Of a DNA stretch of 34,751 nt, positions 1 through 7,699 are shown one piece after another. Numbering within the stretch: position 1 is the first letter of the stretch; each line of letters starts with the position of its first letter. This DNA comes from Bdellovibrionales bacterium GWB1_55_8 (GTDB lineage: Bacteria; Bdellovibrionota; UBA1018), in contig MEPR01000089.1 of assembly GCA_001769835.1 (NCBI GenBank), positions 1 to 34,751 of the forward strand, in the 5' to 3' direction. A program made the position numbers and the translations under genes. Under the pieces are notes generated by a model. It searched no databases. It was not told the DNA's origin and saw only the letters and a program-made list of their open reading frames with translations.

Positions 1-2
1 CA

Positions 3-1478
3 ATGATCAGATCAGCGCTTCTATTTCTTGTTGTATCGTACTGCCTCATTAATGTGGGATGCAGTCGTGTTAACCAGTCCAGTGTTCAAATATGGGTGCC
101 AGGAGCTCCTTTTTCGGCGGATCCACTTCAGTCAAATTACGTGGTTCATCAAATTGTCTTTCGTTCGATTTTGGCAACCTTGATTAGTAAGCATCGAATT
201 GGCGAGTATGCGCATCTGTTGGTAGACAGCTGGCGCGTTTCGCCTGATCACCGCGAGTGGATATTTGTGCCGCGAAAAGGATTGTTGTTCGATAATGGTG
301 ACCCGATTGATGCGAAGGCAATCGTTTCGTCGTTTAAACGAATTGCCTTTGTGTCCAAGGCTGGCAAGTTCAGGCCATCGCTGTTCTCTAAGTTGGTTGG
401 AGTGGAGAATCTAAAGTCGCCAACAACCGAGTTTTCCGGAATAAGCGTCTCAAAGGACGAGAATATAGTTTTCCGATTTACTGCACCAGTTCCTGATTTG
501 CTCGAGATTATTTCTGCTAGCGCTTATGCAGTTTCACATCCCGCAAATTATGATCTTAAAACGGGTGCCTGGTTGGATCGACTTAAAGTCGTGGCAAGTG
601 GCCCTTATCGTTTGGTGGAGTGGGGCAATGAGCGGGTTACATTAAAGCGAAGAGACAACTTTAGTATTCAAGGTGGCCACGATAGGCCAATTGACAAATT
701 TGAAATTGTCTGGAGAGCGGACCAACAATCGACTTCAGATTTAAGGCTTGGGCATTCATCGTCTGCACCTCAAGTCGGCTACGAGTTTTTTGGTGGCCCT
801 GTGTCAGGTATCGCTTACGTTCGTTGCCATTCCTGGACAAATGCTGATAGGATTTGTGGTCAGAAGCTCGACCGTTTAACGCTAAGAGAGCGATTCTATT
901 CTTCTCTGAGGAGGCGCGGGTTAAGTCCGTCCGGTTCCTTTTTTCCTGATACTCGATCGCAGACTGATGTTACGTCTTTCCGAAACGATGGTGTACGAGC
1001 CAAAGGCAACGTTACGGGGTACTTTCTTCCATCTAAATCTAGTTTGAACCCATTTTTTTCCGCGTACGGAGCTGCTCTTGTCGAAGCGGGTGGAGCAATT
1101 GGCATAAGTATGTTGCCGAAAGAGATAACTCCGCAGCAAGCCGTGCGTGAGAATGCGCCGAATCTGAAGGCCTATCTAGTAGACTTCTCGGTGCGAGCAA
1201 CCGAGGTGGATTTTGGGTCCATTCAGCGGGAATTGTATAACATGTTTATCGACCCCTCTGGTTTGCAATTGCCTGATCCAGACGAAACAATTAGACGTTA
1301 TCTCCTTCGGGGCGGGTTGAGCCTCGAGTATATCAATCATAAGATCGCCGATCAGGGCGCAATTTGGCCCTTAATGCATTTCGCGCAAGGATTTTACGCA
1401 CGCAAAGGGTTGTTTGATTTTTCGTTACTTAACCCAATGGCCACGCCAATAGAGCTTGTCTGGTTGGGATTTGAATGA
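3..1478 (+). CDS. ABC-type peptide/solute-binding lipoprotein (SBP_bac_5 family)
   Basis: This is a periplasmic solute-binding protein of the oligopeptide/nickel-binding family, which normally captures a ligand for an ABC importer. The N-terminus is a lipoprotein signal: a hydrophobic stretch at residues 5-18 and a lipobox ending at Cys20. The family's early pattern is seen around residues 80-115 (LLVDSWRVSPD, then FDNGDPIDAKAIVSSF), and SGPYRLVEW lies near residue 200. At 491 residues the length is normal to slightly short. The ATG at 3 is chosen because it starts the signal peptide; only two upstream bases are visible. The stop overlaps the start of the histidine kinase gene (ATGA). No permease or ATPase gene lies downstream, so it may serve as a ligand sensor for the kinase rather than for import. 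Base composition is more AT-rich than most of the window. The family call is firm; the ligand is unknown. Confidence 0.85.
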   Translation: MIRSALLFLVVSYCLINVGCSRVNQSSVQIWVPGAPFSADPLQSNYVVHQIVFRSILATLISKHRIGEYAHLLVDSWRVSPDHREWIFVPRKGLLFDNGDPIDAKAIVSSFKRIAFVSKAGKFRPSLFSKLVGVENLKSPTTEFSGISVSKDENIVFRFTAPVPDLLEIISASAYAVSHPANYDLKTGAWLDRLKVVASGPYRLVEWGNERVTLKRRDNFSIQGGHDRPIDKFEIVWRADQQSTSDLRLGHSSSAPQVGYEFFGGPVSGIAYVRCHSWTNADRICGQKLDRLTLRERFYSSLRRRGLSPSGSFFPDTRSQTDVTSFRNDGVRAKGNVTGYFLPSKSSLNPFFSAYGAALVEAGGAIGISMLPKEITPQQAVRENAPNLKAYLVDFSVRATEVDFGSIQRELYNMFIDPSGLQLPDPDETIRRYLLRGGLSLEYINHKIADQGAIWPLMHFAQGFYARKGLFDFSLLNPMATPIELVWLGFE

Positions 1479-2638
1479 ATGGAAGTGTGATCAGATCGTT
1501 AAAAAATAGCCCCTGGAGTGTTACACTGGCGGTGATCCTTGTGCTCGGATCTACTCTGGGATACATGGGGCTTCTTCGCTCGTACTTGTCACATAGTGCA
1601 TCTCAGTTTGCTGAAAGCTTTTACTCGCAAAATTATCCGGAAATTGAGTCAGCAGATATTGCTTCGATATCTCATCGCCTTAGTCGTATCGGAAATCCGG
1701 TAAACTGGGAGTGTATCAGGGGTAGCTATTCAGGCCGCGTGTTTTTTGAGCGGAATCCGACGAATTGTCGAGAGCGCTTTTTCCGCGATATCGTTGAGGT
1801 CCGGGGAAAGGGTAACGACGGTATATCGATCATTTTTGCGGTCCGCTTGCCGGTCGTGGTCGAACACTTTGCGTTGATGTTCGTGGTCGTACATGCCGCA
1901 TTGTTTGCGCTGCTATTTCTTACCGGTCGACGTTTTGAGCGTGTTCGTACCGAGGCCGCCTTGCGGATATCTGAAATAACTTCGCAAGTGGCTCATGATA
2001 TTCGATCTCCTTTGGCAGCCCTTCAAGTCGCGTTAAGATCGGCGGAAGGATGGACCTCGGAAAGCAAAGAGCTTGTTGGATCCGCAGCGAGTCGAATTAG
2101 AAGTATTGCTGAAGATCTGTTGAGATTGGATCGGGATCGCAAGCTGCCTCCTTCAGTAGTTAGCGACTTGGGTCCGATTTTATCCGCGCGCTCGCTCGAT
2201 GTGGTGCTGCGCGATCTTTTTGAGGAGAAGCGACGCGAGTACATAGATAGGTCTGGATTGTCATTCTTTCTAGAGTTGGATTCTGATTTTGGCAGTGCAG
2301 TGACCAATATTGAAGAACATGCGTTTGCGCGAATGTTCTCTAATTTGATCAATAACGCTGTGGAGTCAATCTCTGGAGTGGGCCGTGTAGTAGTTGCGGC
2401 AAAGCAAACAGACAAGTCAGTTGACATCCAGATAGTTGATAACGGTTGTGGTATTCCGGCTGAACTCATATCAACAATTGGAAAAACACCATTTACGCGC
2501 AAGTCGAATGGAAACGGATTGGGTGCAGTGTCGGCCATGCGCACCGTTGAGAGGTGGGCTGGGTCGATAACCTGGCAACGAAATCATAGTCGTGGAATCA
2601 CAGTCACGATTTCAATTCCACGAGTTTGCTCACGGTAA
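1475..2638 (+). CDS. Membrane sensor histidine kinase
   Basis: This is a two-component sensor kinase of 387 residues. Two membrane segments (about 15-35 and 128-150) flank a periplasmic sensor region of about 90 residues that contains two cysteines (Cys80 and Cys98). No HAMP domain is evident: the second helix runs almost directly into the DHp helix, whose H-box has the phosphoacceptor His174 in VAHDIRSPLAAL. The ATPase domain follows, with an N-box (NLINNAVESI), a G1 box (VDNGCGIP) and a G2 box (NGNGLG). The start overlaps the binding-protein stop by four bases, which implies translational coupling. No response regulator lies downstream; one could lie upstream of the window. The likely arrangement is that the binding lipoprotein presents a ligand to the periplasmic loop. 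The kinase call is firm; the partner and signal are inference. Confidence 0.9.
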   Translation: MNGSVIRSLKNSPWSVTLAVILVLGSTLGYMGLLRSYLSHSASQFAESFYSQNYPEIESADIASISHRLSRIGNPVNWECIRGSYSGRVFFERNPTNCRERFFRDIVEVRGKGNDGISIIFAVRLPVVVEHFALMFVVVHAALFALLFLTGRRFERVRTEAALRISEITSQVAHDIRSPLAALQVALRSAEGWTSESKELVGSAASRIRSIAEDLLRLDRDRKLPPSVVSDLGPILSARSLDVVLRDLFEEKRREYIDRSGLSFFLELDSDFGSAVTNIEEHAFARMFSNLINNAVESISGVGRVVVAAKQTDKSVDIQIVDNGCGIPAELISTIGKTPFTRKSNGNGLGAVSAMRTVERWAGSITWQRNHSRGITVTISIPRVCSR

Positions 2639-2642
2639 GGCC

Positions 2643-3752
2643 ATGTGGACTGAAATCGTGAGGAGTAGTTTAAGAACAGTCTTGGTGTTGGCAACCTTTA
2701 TGGCCTGTGTGGTGGATTTCGTTTTCGCCGGACTTACTGGCGACGGAATTGCGCTGACCAGCATGGAAAAGGCGAGGCATTGGAAAAGCCTACCGATTCG
2801 AATTTGCACAACTCAGGGCTTATCTGCTGAAATCGTTGCAGCTCTTGGTTCGGCCGTCGCTGTGTGGAATTCATCTTTTGGTCACATTATCTTTGAGGTC
2901 AGTTGCCAGGCAAAAAATCAGAATCATGTGGTGAGCGATCTTGCCGAGCATTCAGTGTTTTACATAACTCAGGGGTTTGGAAGAACCGGTGATCCGCTTG
3001 CTTTAGCGCGAACGTTATCGAGCTTCGATGAAGACACCGGAGAGATGCTGGATGCTGACATTCTCCTGAATGCTGATAGTTTTAATTGGAGTGAGCTCAA
3101 ATTAGACTTGAAGTCTATTCTGATTCACGAACTCGGCCACATGCTGGGATTGCAACATTTATGGATTTCTAGCTCTTCCGTTATGCACCAATATCCTTAT
3201 CAGTCTGGAATTGTGCGCCATCGGCTGGGGCTCTACGAATTGACAGCCATAAAAAGAAAATACTTTGGTGGGCAAGATCAGCAACCCCTTTATATTGATG
3301 CGTTCTTTTCTGGGAATCTGTTTCTCGGCATTCGTTATTTGCGACAGGTCGCCAATCCTGGGTCGGATCACTACTATGCTATTGGCATGATTGAGTTGAA
3401 GTTGGAGAACTATGCCTCGGCAATTGTAGCGTTTAAAACTTGCCTTGCTCATGATCCTGGAAATGTATTGGCCAGATACCGCCTTGCAGATGCCATGAAC
3501 CGATCGGAAAAAATATCAGAGGCAGAATCGGTTTTTAAGGCTCTTCTAAACGACAACCCAAGATTCTATGAGGCGTTGGCTGACTTGGCTCTTATTTATA
3601 AAAATAAGGGGAACAAGGCCGAGGCTCGTCGCCTGTTCCAAAAAACGCTCGAAGTTAATCCGGTTCATTATCCCGCGTGCTACTTTCTGCTGGAACTAAC
3701 CGGGGACAAGAAATACGAGGAATGCCTGAAAATGTTTGCTCCAACAGATTGA
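2643..3752 (+). CDS. Secreted matrixin-like zinc metalloprotease with C-terminal TPR repeats
   Basis: The predicted product is an exported zinc protease of 369 residues. An N-terminal hydrophobic signal or anchor lies at residues 10-29. The metzincin zinc site HELGHMLGLQH is at 162-172, followed by a Met-turn-like SVMH at 179-182, typical of matrixins (peptidase M10). The C-terminal part (about 230-365) reads as three tetratricopeptide-like helical pairs, with phrases such as YYAIGMIELKLENYASAIVAF and ARYRLADAMNRSEKISEAES. An in-frame GTG at 2592 exists inside the kinase gene, but the ATG at 2643 has a GGTAAGG just upstream and begins a proper signal peptide, so it is preferred. It lies four bases after the kinase stop and is probably co-transcribed with it. 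The TPR part may bind a partner or substrate. The protease fold is well supported; the target is unknown. Confidence 0.85.
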   Translation: MWTEIVRSSLRTVLVLATFMACVVDFVFAGLTGDGIALTSMEKARHWKSLPIRICTTQGLSAEIVAALGSAVAVWNSSFGHIIFEVSCQAKNQNHVVSDLAEHSVFYITQGFGRTGDPLALARTLSSFDEDTGEMLDADILLNADSFNWSELKLDLKSILIHELGHMLGLQHLWISSSSVMHQYPYQSGIVRHRLGLYELTAIKRKYFGGQDQQPLYIDAFFSGNLFLGIRYLRQVANPGSDHYYAIGMIELKLENYASAIVAFKTCLAHDPGNVLARYRLADAMNRSEKISEAESVFKALLNDNPRFYEALADLALIYKNKGNKAEARRLFQKTLEVNPVHYPACYFLLELTGDKKYEECLKMFAPTD

Positions 3753-3798
3753 GGGGGCCCACCACTTATCAACCCCCCTCAACCCCGCTATCATAGCG
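3749..3798 (+). terminator. Possible terminator hairpins after the protease gene
   Basis: A nine-base-pair inverted repeat (TTGAGGGGG at 3749-3757 and CCCCCTCAA at 3774-3782, 16-base loop) starts at the protease stop codon. A second small hairpin, CGCTA-tca-TAGCG, follows at 3786-3798, and a TTTTT run lies near 3815. There is no T-run immediately after either stem, so intrinsic termination is plausible but not certain. The position, between an operon end and a gene with its own strong ribosome site, supports it. Confidence 0.4.
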
Positions 3799-3905
3799 GC
3801 CCGGGCAAGCTCCGTTTTTCGCATAAACCGCACCGACAACTAGCTGATTTTGAACGCCAAGTTTCCATTCTTGAAGAAATCATCAAGAAGGAGGATAATT
3901 GGATA

Positions 3906-4823
3906 ATGGCGCACGTTGTACGTTTGCACTTTGCCAAATATGCACAGATTGCTTTGTCAGTCGCTGCGGCGATGATGGCGATCATCGTCCCGTCTGTGGA
4001 CGCCGCTGAGTCTTATCAAATCAACGCTTCACAAGAAGTCACGGTGGATGAACACGGCGTTTGCAAGAAAGTGACGAACAATCATAGCTCGGCCATTTTT
4101 GTTCCCACGAAAACGGATACCGAATGGGGCGCTTTCCGCACAAACGCAACGTTGATCGCGCTTGCCGATTGCGCCGCGGGCGTATGCACGCCGGGAAGCC
4201 AGGTATTCAATACAGGTGATAACCAGAACTTTGTTGTGCCGGCGAACTGCACTTCCGTTTCCGTGAAGGCGTGGGGCGCCGGTGGTGATTTCGGCGATGC
4301 AGATGGGGTTGGTGGCGACGGAGGCGGCGGCGGTTATGCGGGCGCCACTCTCACGGTAACGCCAAGTGAAACTCTGAAGGTTCGTGTGGGTTCGCCCGGC
4401 GGTGGCCAGTATGCATCCGATTATGGTTGGGGCGGAAACGGCGGCGGCTCGAGTTCCGTACTTCGCGGCACGACAGTTTTAATCGAAGCAGGCGGAGGCG
4501 GCGGAGCTGCAGCGCAGGGGCCTGGTGGAGCAGGCGGTGGCATTCGTGCCTGTGCCTCTCCGGGAAATCAAGCGGGTCAAAACGCCACTCCGGGATCGGA
4601 ATGCGGGGGCGGTGGAGCAGGGTATTGCCGTGGAAGTACCGTGGCCTGCGGGGGCGAGGGCGGCTCGAGCTATGTCCCCGCTGGTGGCGTCGAACTACCT
4701 GGCTCAGGCTCGACGCCTGGGAATGCGGGAGATCCTGATCGAGGAACAGCAGGGGATGGTTCGATCTGGATCAACATGGCTGGAACGCCTTTAGGCGCCG
4801 GTAAGGTCAAGATCAGCTGGTAA
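3906..4823 (+). CDS. Secreted glycine-rich protein (ALK/LTK-type Gly-rich domain-like)
   Basis: This is an exported protein of 305 residues. It has a signal peptide (residues 1-34, ending around VDAAE) and an N-terminal module of about 35-95 containing GVCKKVTNNHSSAIFVPTKT. From about residue 100 it is very glycine-rich, opening with FNTGDNQNFVVPANCTSVSV and KAWGAGGD. That opening matches the usual start of the bacterial 'glycine-rich' family related to the ALK/LTK glycine-rich region, whose glycine blocks pack as polyglycine II helices. Several cysteines (near 93, 115, 216, 233, 241 and 248) could form disulfides. A strong AAGGAGG at 3888-3894 fixes the ATG. The gene stands alone. A surface or adhesive role is inference from fold and export; no enzyme motif is visible. 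Confidence 0.8.
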   Translation: MAHVVRLHFAKYAQIALSVAAAMMAIIVPSVDAAESYQINASQEVTVDEHGVCKKVTNNHSSAIFVPTKTDTEWGAFRTNATLIALADCAAGVCTPGSQVFNTGDNQNFVVPANCTSVSVKAWGAGGDFGDADGVGGDGGGGGYAGATLTVTPSETLKVRVGSPGGGQYASDYGWGGNGGGSSSVLRGTTVLIEAGGGGGAAAQGPGGAGGGIRACASPGNQAGQNATPGSECGGGGAGYCRGSTVACGGEGGSSYVPAGGVELPGSGSTPGNAGDPDRGTAGDGSIWINMAGTPLGAGKVKISW

Positions 4824-4863
4824 CATCAGCTGCGCTTCACCACGTACATGAAGTCTTCCGGAC

Positions 4864-5436
4864 TTACCTCACCAACCCCAAATCATTGCACTTGATCACC
4901 ATCGTCGCCCGTCCGGCGGAGACGTAGAACTGTCTGAATTTGTAGCCGTCGCGTGCGAGGGGTTCGAAGTCAAGGACGAGTTTGACCATGAAGTCACCTT
5001 CGCTCGCTTTTTCAGAGTAGAGCTCGATGATGTGATCGCGGCCGGGATGTTCCATCAGCTTTTCGCCATCGCCGACGAAGACGAGCGCTTTTCCTGATTC
5101 GCTGAGAACGATCGAGCTGCGGTAGTTGCGAGCAAATTCTTTCACGAGTGACTTGCTCGAGACTTCAAATGTCATCTGCTCGAAGCCTTCGGGGCTGATC
5201 CGCTTTTCTACGGCGAGAGTGCAGGCCTCAGGCGACAGCCCGGCGATATCGCCAGCGTATGCATTGCCATCATAAAACAGAGCGCCAAGTCGCTCAGGAT
5301 TGTCGGCCACCATCGCAGGAGCTCTGCTGGGCGCGGCCGCGTCGTTCTTTGCCGTTCTGACAGCGAACACTGAGCAGCCCGAAGCGGCAAAGAGCGTAAA
5401 CGCCAGTGCGAGGTAACCAGTACGGATAATCATCAT
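4864..5436 (-). CDS. Putative lipoprotein of unknown function
   Basis: I do not recognise the family. The product, about 190 residues from the chosen start, begins with two basic-hydrophobic Met codons and a lipoprotein signal (GYLALAFTLFAASGC, lipobox Cys near residue 21). The mature part is mixed alpha/beta, with alternating hydrophobic strands such as SSIVLSESGKALVFVGDG and FMVKLVLDFEPL; two cysteines remain near residues 74 and 182. An in-frame ATG at 5520 would add 28 residues before the signal. A GGGGGAT run next to the ATG pair at 5433-5436 and the clean signal peptide argue for the shorter form. The gene converges with the glycine-rich protein gene, leaving a 40-base gap. The existence of the gene and its export are likely; the function is unknown. 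Confidence 0.7.
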   Translation of the reverse strand: MMIIRTGYLALAFTLFAASGCSVFAVRTAKNDAAAPSRAPAMVADNPERLGALFYDGNAYAGDIAGLSPEACTLAVEKRISPEGFEQMTFEVSSKSLVKEFARNYRSSIVLSESGKALVFVGDGEKLMEHPGRDHIIELYSEKASEGDFMVKLVLDFEPLARDGYKFRQFYVSAGRATMVIKCNDLGLVR

Positions 5437-5573
5437 CAATCCCCCATGATCATGATCGCATTGCACAAGGTTCTCTCGCAAATTGAAATAGAGAGTGGAA
5501 TTTGCTGCAGCAGTCCGCACACTTGGCGCTGCGCGCCTACAGGTTTGTGAACGTCTGAGGTAATCTCGCCGCC

Positions 5574-5984
5574 ATGGCGGACACCCATCAGCTCATCAAA
5601 GAGGTCCTGACCCGGTACAAGAAAATCGCCGTCGTGGGCCTCAGTTCAGACGCAAACAGACCCAGCTTCGGAGTCACGCGCTACCTGATCGAAAAAGGCT
5701 ATGACGTTGTCGGCGTGAACCCGGCTGAGAAGACAATTCTGGAACGCCCCTGTTATGAGTCGATCGATAAAGTTCCCGCTCCTCTTGAAATCGTGGATGT
5801 GTTTCGAAACCCCAAGTTCGTGCCCGACCTCGTCGAGCGGCTTATTTCACTTCGCCCTAAGGTGCTTTGGCTTCAGGAGGGTGTTGGCCACCCGGAGGCT
5901 GAGAAAAAGGCGAGAGACGCCGGAATAGAAGTCATCTCTAACCGTTGCATCCTGAAAGAGCACATGCGTCTGATCCGTGACTGA
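5574..5984 (+). CDS. CoA-binding domain protein (YccU-like)
   Basis: This is a small cytosolic protein of 136 residues that consists of a single Rossmann-like CoA-binding domain. This fold is shared with succinyl-CoA ligase alpha and with stand-alone YccU proteins. Visible landmarks are KKIAVVGLSSDANRPSFGV near residues 17-36 (the nucleotide-binding loop), YDVVGVNPAE, the EIVDVFRNP strand-loop, and VLWLQEGVGHPEAEKKA with the family's conserved 'W-Q-G' region. NRCILKEH near the C-terminus is also characteristic. Length matches the family. The ATG at 5574 has only a distant TGAGG upstream. The gene overlaps the following SDR gene by eight bases if that gene uses its GTG. The biochemical role of stand-alone members is poorly known. 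Confidence 0.85.
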   Translation: MADTHQLIKEVLTRYKKIAVVGLSSDANRPSFGVTRYLIEKGYDVVGVNPAEKTILERPCYESIDKVPAPLEIVDVFRNPKFVPDLVERLISLRPKVLWLQEGVGHPEAEKKARDAGIEVISNRCILKEHMRLIRD

Positions 5985-7107
5985 AGCCGCGGGCACTCGG
6001 TTTGCTTTTCCTGCGGGAATGGAAAAGTTCGAAGTTGCTCGACTACTGGATCAGGATAAGCCGCTTCAGCGCTCTTTCGCGCCTGAGCTGCTCGCTGCTG
6101 GAGGGCTGCTGATGATGATCACTCGCATGATACGACGGGGAAGACGCGAAGGTTTTCGTGATGCCTCTGTGTTGATTACCGGGGGCTCGCGAGGACTGGG
6201 ACTTGAGATGGCGCGCGTGTTCGTGAAAGAGGGCGCGCGAGTCACAATCATGGCGCGAAGTGAAGATGAGCTTGAAGCCGCCCGTCAGGAGCTTCTTTCC
6301 AGGGGCGCCGATATCGCCACCATTCAATGCGATCTCACGGATCCGCGGGAAATTCATTCGGCGATCGCGCGGGTGCTCGAGCTGCGAGGGCGTGTGGATG
6401 TTCTGGTGAATAACGCCGGCATCATTCAGGTGGGGCCGGAAGAGAACATGAACCTCAGGGACTACGAGAACGCGATGAAGATTCACGCGTGGGCTCCACT
6501 TCATCTGATCCGTGCTTTGGCGCCGAGGATGAAAAAGCAGGGAGGCGGCAGGATCGTGAACATCACTTCGATTGGCGGCCTGGTTTCAGTGCCCCACCTT
6601 CTTCCCTATGACATGAGCAAGTTCGCGTTGGTTGGTCTTTCTGATGGGATGCGCGCGGAACTTGCCAAAGATGGAATTTCCGTTACCACGATTGCCCCGG
6701 GGCTGATGCGAACCGGATCGCATATTCGCGCACAGATGAAAGGCCAACATGAAAAGGAGTTCGCATGGTTCGCCGCCTCAGCCGCGTTTCCATTGATTTC
6801 GATGAACTCCGCACGAGCGGCGCGCCTGATCGTGGAGGCCTGCAAAGATAAAAGATCTCGAGTGATTCTGGGCTGGCAGGCGCGGACGCTTCACACGGTA
6901 AATGCCCTGTTTCCGGGCGCTCTTTCGGCCGCCATGAGGCTGGTCGTGCGAGCATTGCCTGCCCCCGCAGAGCCCGAAGAGGCGCTTATGGAACGGCCAG
7001 GATACAAAGCTCGTCCCAGCTGGATGCCTTCGATCCTGACTCGTCTCGCGGACAAAGCCAGTTTACGGAACAAAGAAACAGAGGAGCGGGAGAAAAAAGC
7101 GGCCTGA
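5977..7107 (+). CDS. Short-chain dehydrogenase/reductase with long N-terminal extension
   Basis: This is a classical SDR oxidoreductase. The nucleotide-binding motif TGGSRGLG is at residues 68-75 and NNAG at 145-148. The catalytic set is Ser198 in NITSIGG with Tyr211 and Lys215 in PYDMSKFA. About 60 residues precede the Rossmann core, including a short hydrophobic patch (LLAAGGLLMMITRMI), and about 80 residues follow it, with a hydrophobic helix near VNALFPGALSAAMRLVVRAL. These additions suggest membrane association. The GTG at 5977 overlaps the upstream stop, which suggests coupling; ATGs at 6019 and 6112-6115 are possible alternatives. The substrate cannot be read from sequence. The SDR call is firm; the start is uncertain. 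Confidence 0.85.
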   Translation: MTEAAGTRFAFPAGMEKFEVARLLDQDKPLQRSFAPELLAAGGLLMMITRMIRRGRREGFRDASVLITGGSRGLGLEMARVFVKEGARVTIMARSEDELEAARQELLSRGADIATIQCDLTDPREIHSAIARVLELRGRVDVLVNNAGIIQVGPEENMNLRDYENAMKIHAWAPLHLIRALAPRMKKQGGGRIVNITSIGGLVSVPHLLPYDMSKFALVGLSDGMRAELAKDGISVTTIAPGLMRTGSHIRAQMKGQHEKEFAWFAASAAFPLISMNSARAARLIVEACKDKRSRVILGWQARTLHTVNALFPGALSAAMRLVVRALPAPAEPEEALMERPGYKARPSWMPSILTRLADKASLRNKETEEREKKAA

Positions 7108-7197
7108 CGCAGTGTGCTAGTTTCATGAATCCCAAATCTCCCTCTACCCAAACCCGTCTGGGTGAGTTATAGAAATGAGCCTGTCTACAGCTTTAGT

Positions 7198-7284
7198 GCG
7201 GATGTGGTGGAATTGGTAGACACGCACGATTCAGGGTCGTGTGCCCGCAAGGGCGTGGAGGTTCAAGTCCTCTCATCCGCACCA
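7198..7284 (+). tRNA. tRNA-Leu (anticodon CAG)
   Basis: A full class II tRNA can be folded by eye. The acceptor stem is GCGGATG (7198-7204) with CATCCGC (7274-7280), followed by discriminator A and an encoded CCA (7282-7284). The anticodon stem CACGA/TCGTG encloses the loop TTCAGGG, giving anticodon CAG at 7232-7234, which reads CUG leucine codons. The long variable arm GCCCGCAAGGGC and the T-arm GTTCAAGTC are present. The 87-base length and the long variable arm are as expected for tRNA-Leu. Open reading frames crossing it are fortuitous. Confidence 0.97.
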
Positions 7285-7301
7285 AATAAGAAGCAATCAT
7301 C

Positions 7302-7337
7302 AAAAAAAAGGGCAAAAAGCCTCTCAGCTCTTTGCCC
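7302..7337 (-). terminator. Intrinsic terminator of the cytochrome gene
   Basis: Read on the minus strand, an 11-base-pair stem with one mismatch (7327-7337 with 7310-7320, six-base loop) is followed directly by eight Ts (7302-7309). It lies 28 bases beyond the cytochrome stop and also separates that gene from the tRNA-Leu gene on the opposite strand. This is a textbook rho-independent terminator. Confidence 0.85.
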
Positions 7338-7364
7338 CAAGTTCCATCCAAAAAGAAAACGAAC

Positions 7365-7571
7365 TTATTCAGCAGCGCCGACTTTTTTCAGGTCGCCGCC
7401 GGCTTCCTTAACTTTGGTGCCATAGGCATTCAGCTCTTTGCCTTTGGTGTGGCAGGTTTTGCAGCTGACATCTTTGCCCGGGAAGGCTTCTTTGTATTTT
7501 TTCACATCGGCCGGTTTGGCAACAGCTACTGATGACATCACAAATGCAGCAAGTACGATCAACGTTTTCAT
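7365..7571 (-). CDS. Small periplasmic c-type cytochrome, one heme
   Basis: The product is a 68-residue exported protein with a signal peptide cleaved around AVA-K19, leaving about 50 residues. One heme-attachment motif CKTCH is at 37-41. After export it has a single histidine (the proximal ligand in CKTCH) and no methionine, so the usual distal ligand of class I cytochromes is absent. The ATG at 7571 is preferred over one six codons earlier because AGGAGA sits just upstream of it. A perfect six-base-pair hairpin (7594-7608) lies in its leader. The gene is monocistronic with its own terminator. It may be a small electron carrier or a heme sensor; the class is secure, the role is not. Confidence 0.85.
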   Translation of the reverse strand: MKTLIVLAAFVMSSVAVAKPADVKKYKEAFPGKDVSCKTCHTKGKELNAYGTKVKEAGGDLKKVGAAE

Positions 7572-7699
7572 TGTTTTCTCCTGAAACATCTTTCCGCGAC
7601 TTTCGCGGTTTAATTGAAAAGCCTATTCTGCCATGGCCGTTCGGCGAGCCAATGCAATTAAGGACCTTTGCAGCTAATTGGAAATGTTCTCACAATTCC

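Noticed and set aside
2592-2642. GTG start for the matrixin-TPR gene inside the kinase gene
   Set aside because: It would put 17 polar residues before the signal peptide; the ATG at 2643 has a better ribosome site.
4427-4738. Arg-rich and other frames inside the glycine-rich gene
   Set aside because: Products of the GGN codon repeats read in another frame; the main frame has a signal peptide and strong ribosome site.
7162-7425. 87-codon frame over the tRNA region
   Set aside because: It runs through tRNA-Leu and the terminator; no ribosome site or protein-like features.
7594-7608. CCGCGA/TCGCGG hairpin taken as a terminator
   Set aside because: On the plus strand it has only a weak TTTAATT after it and no gene ends there; on the minus strand it lies in the cytochrome leader. 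It is mentioned in that gene's entry instead.
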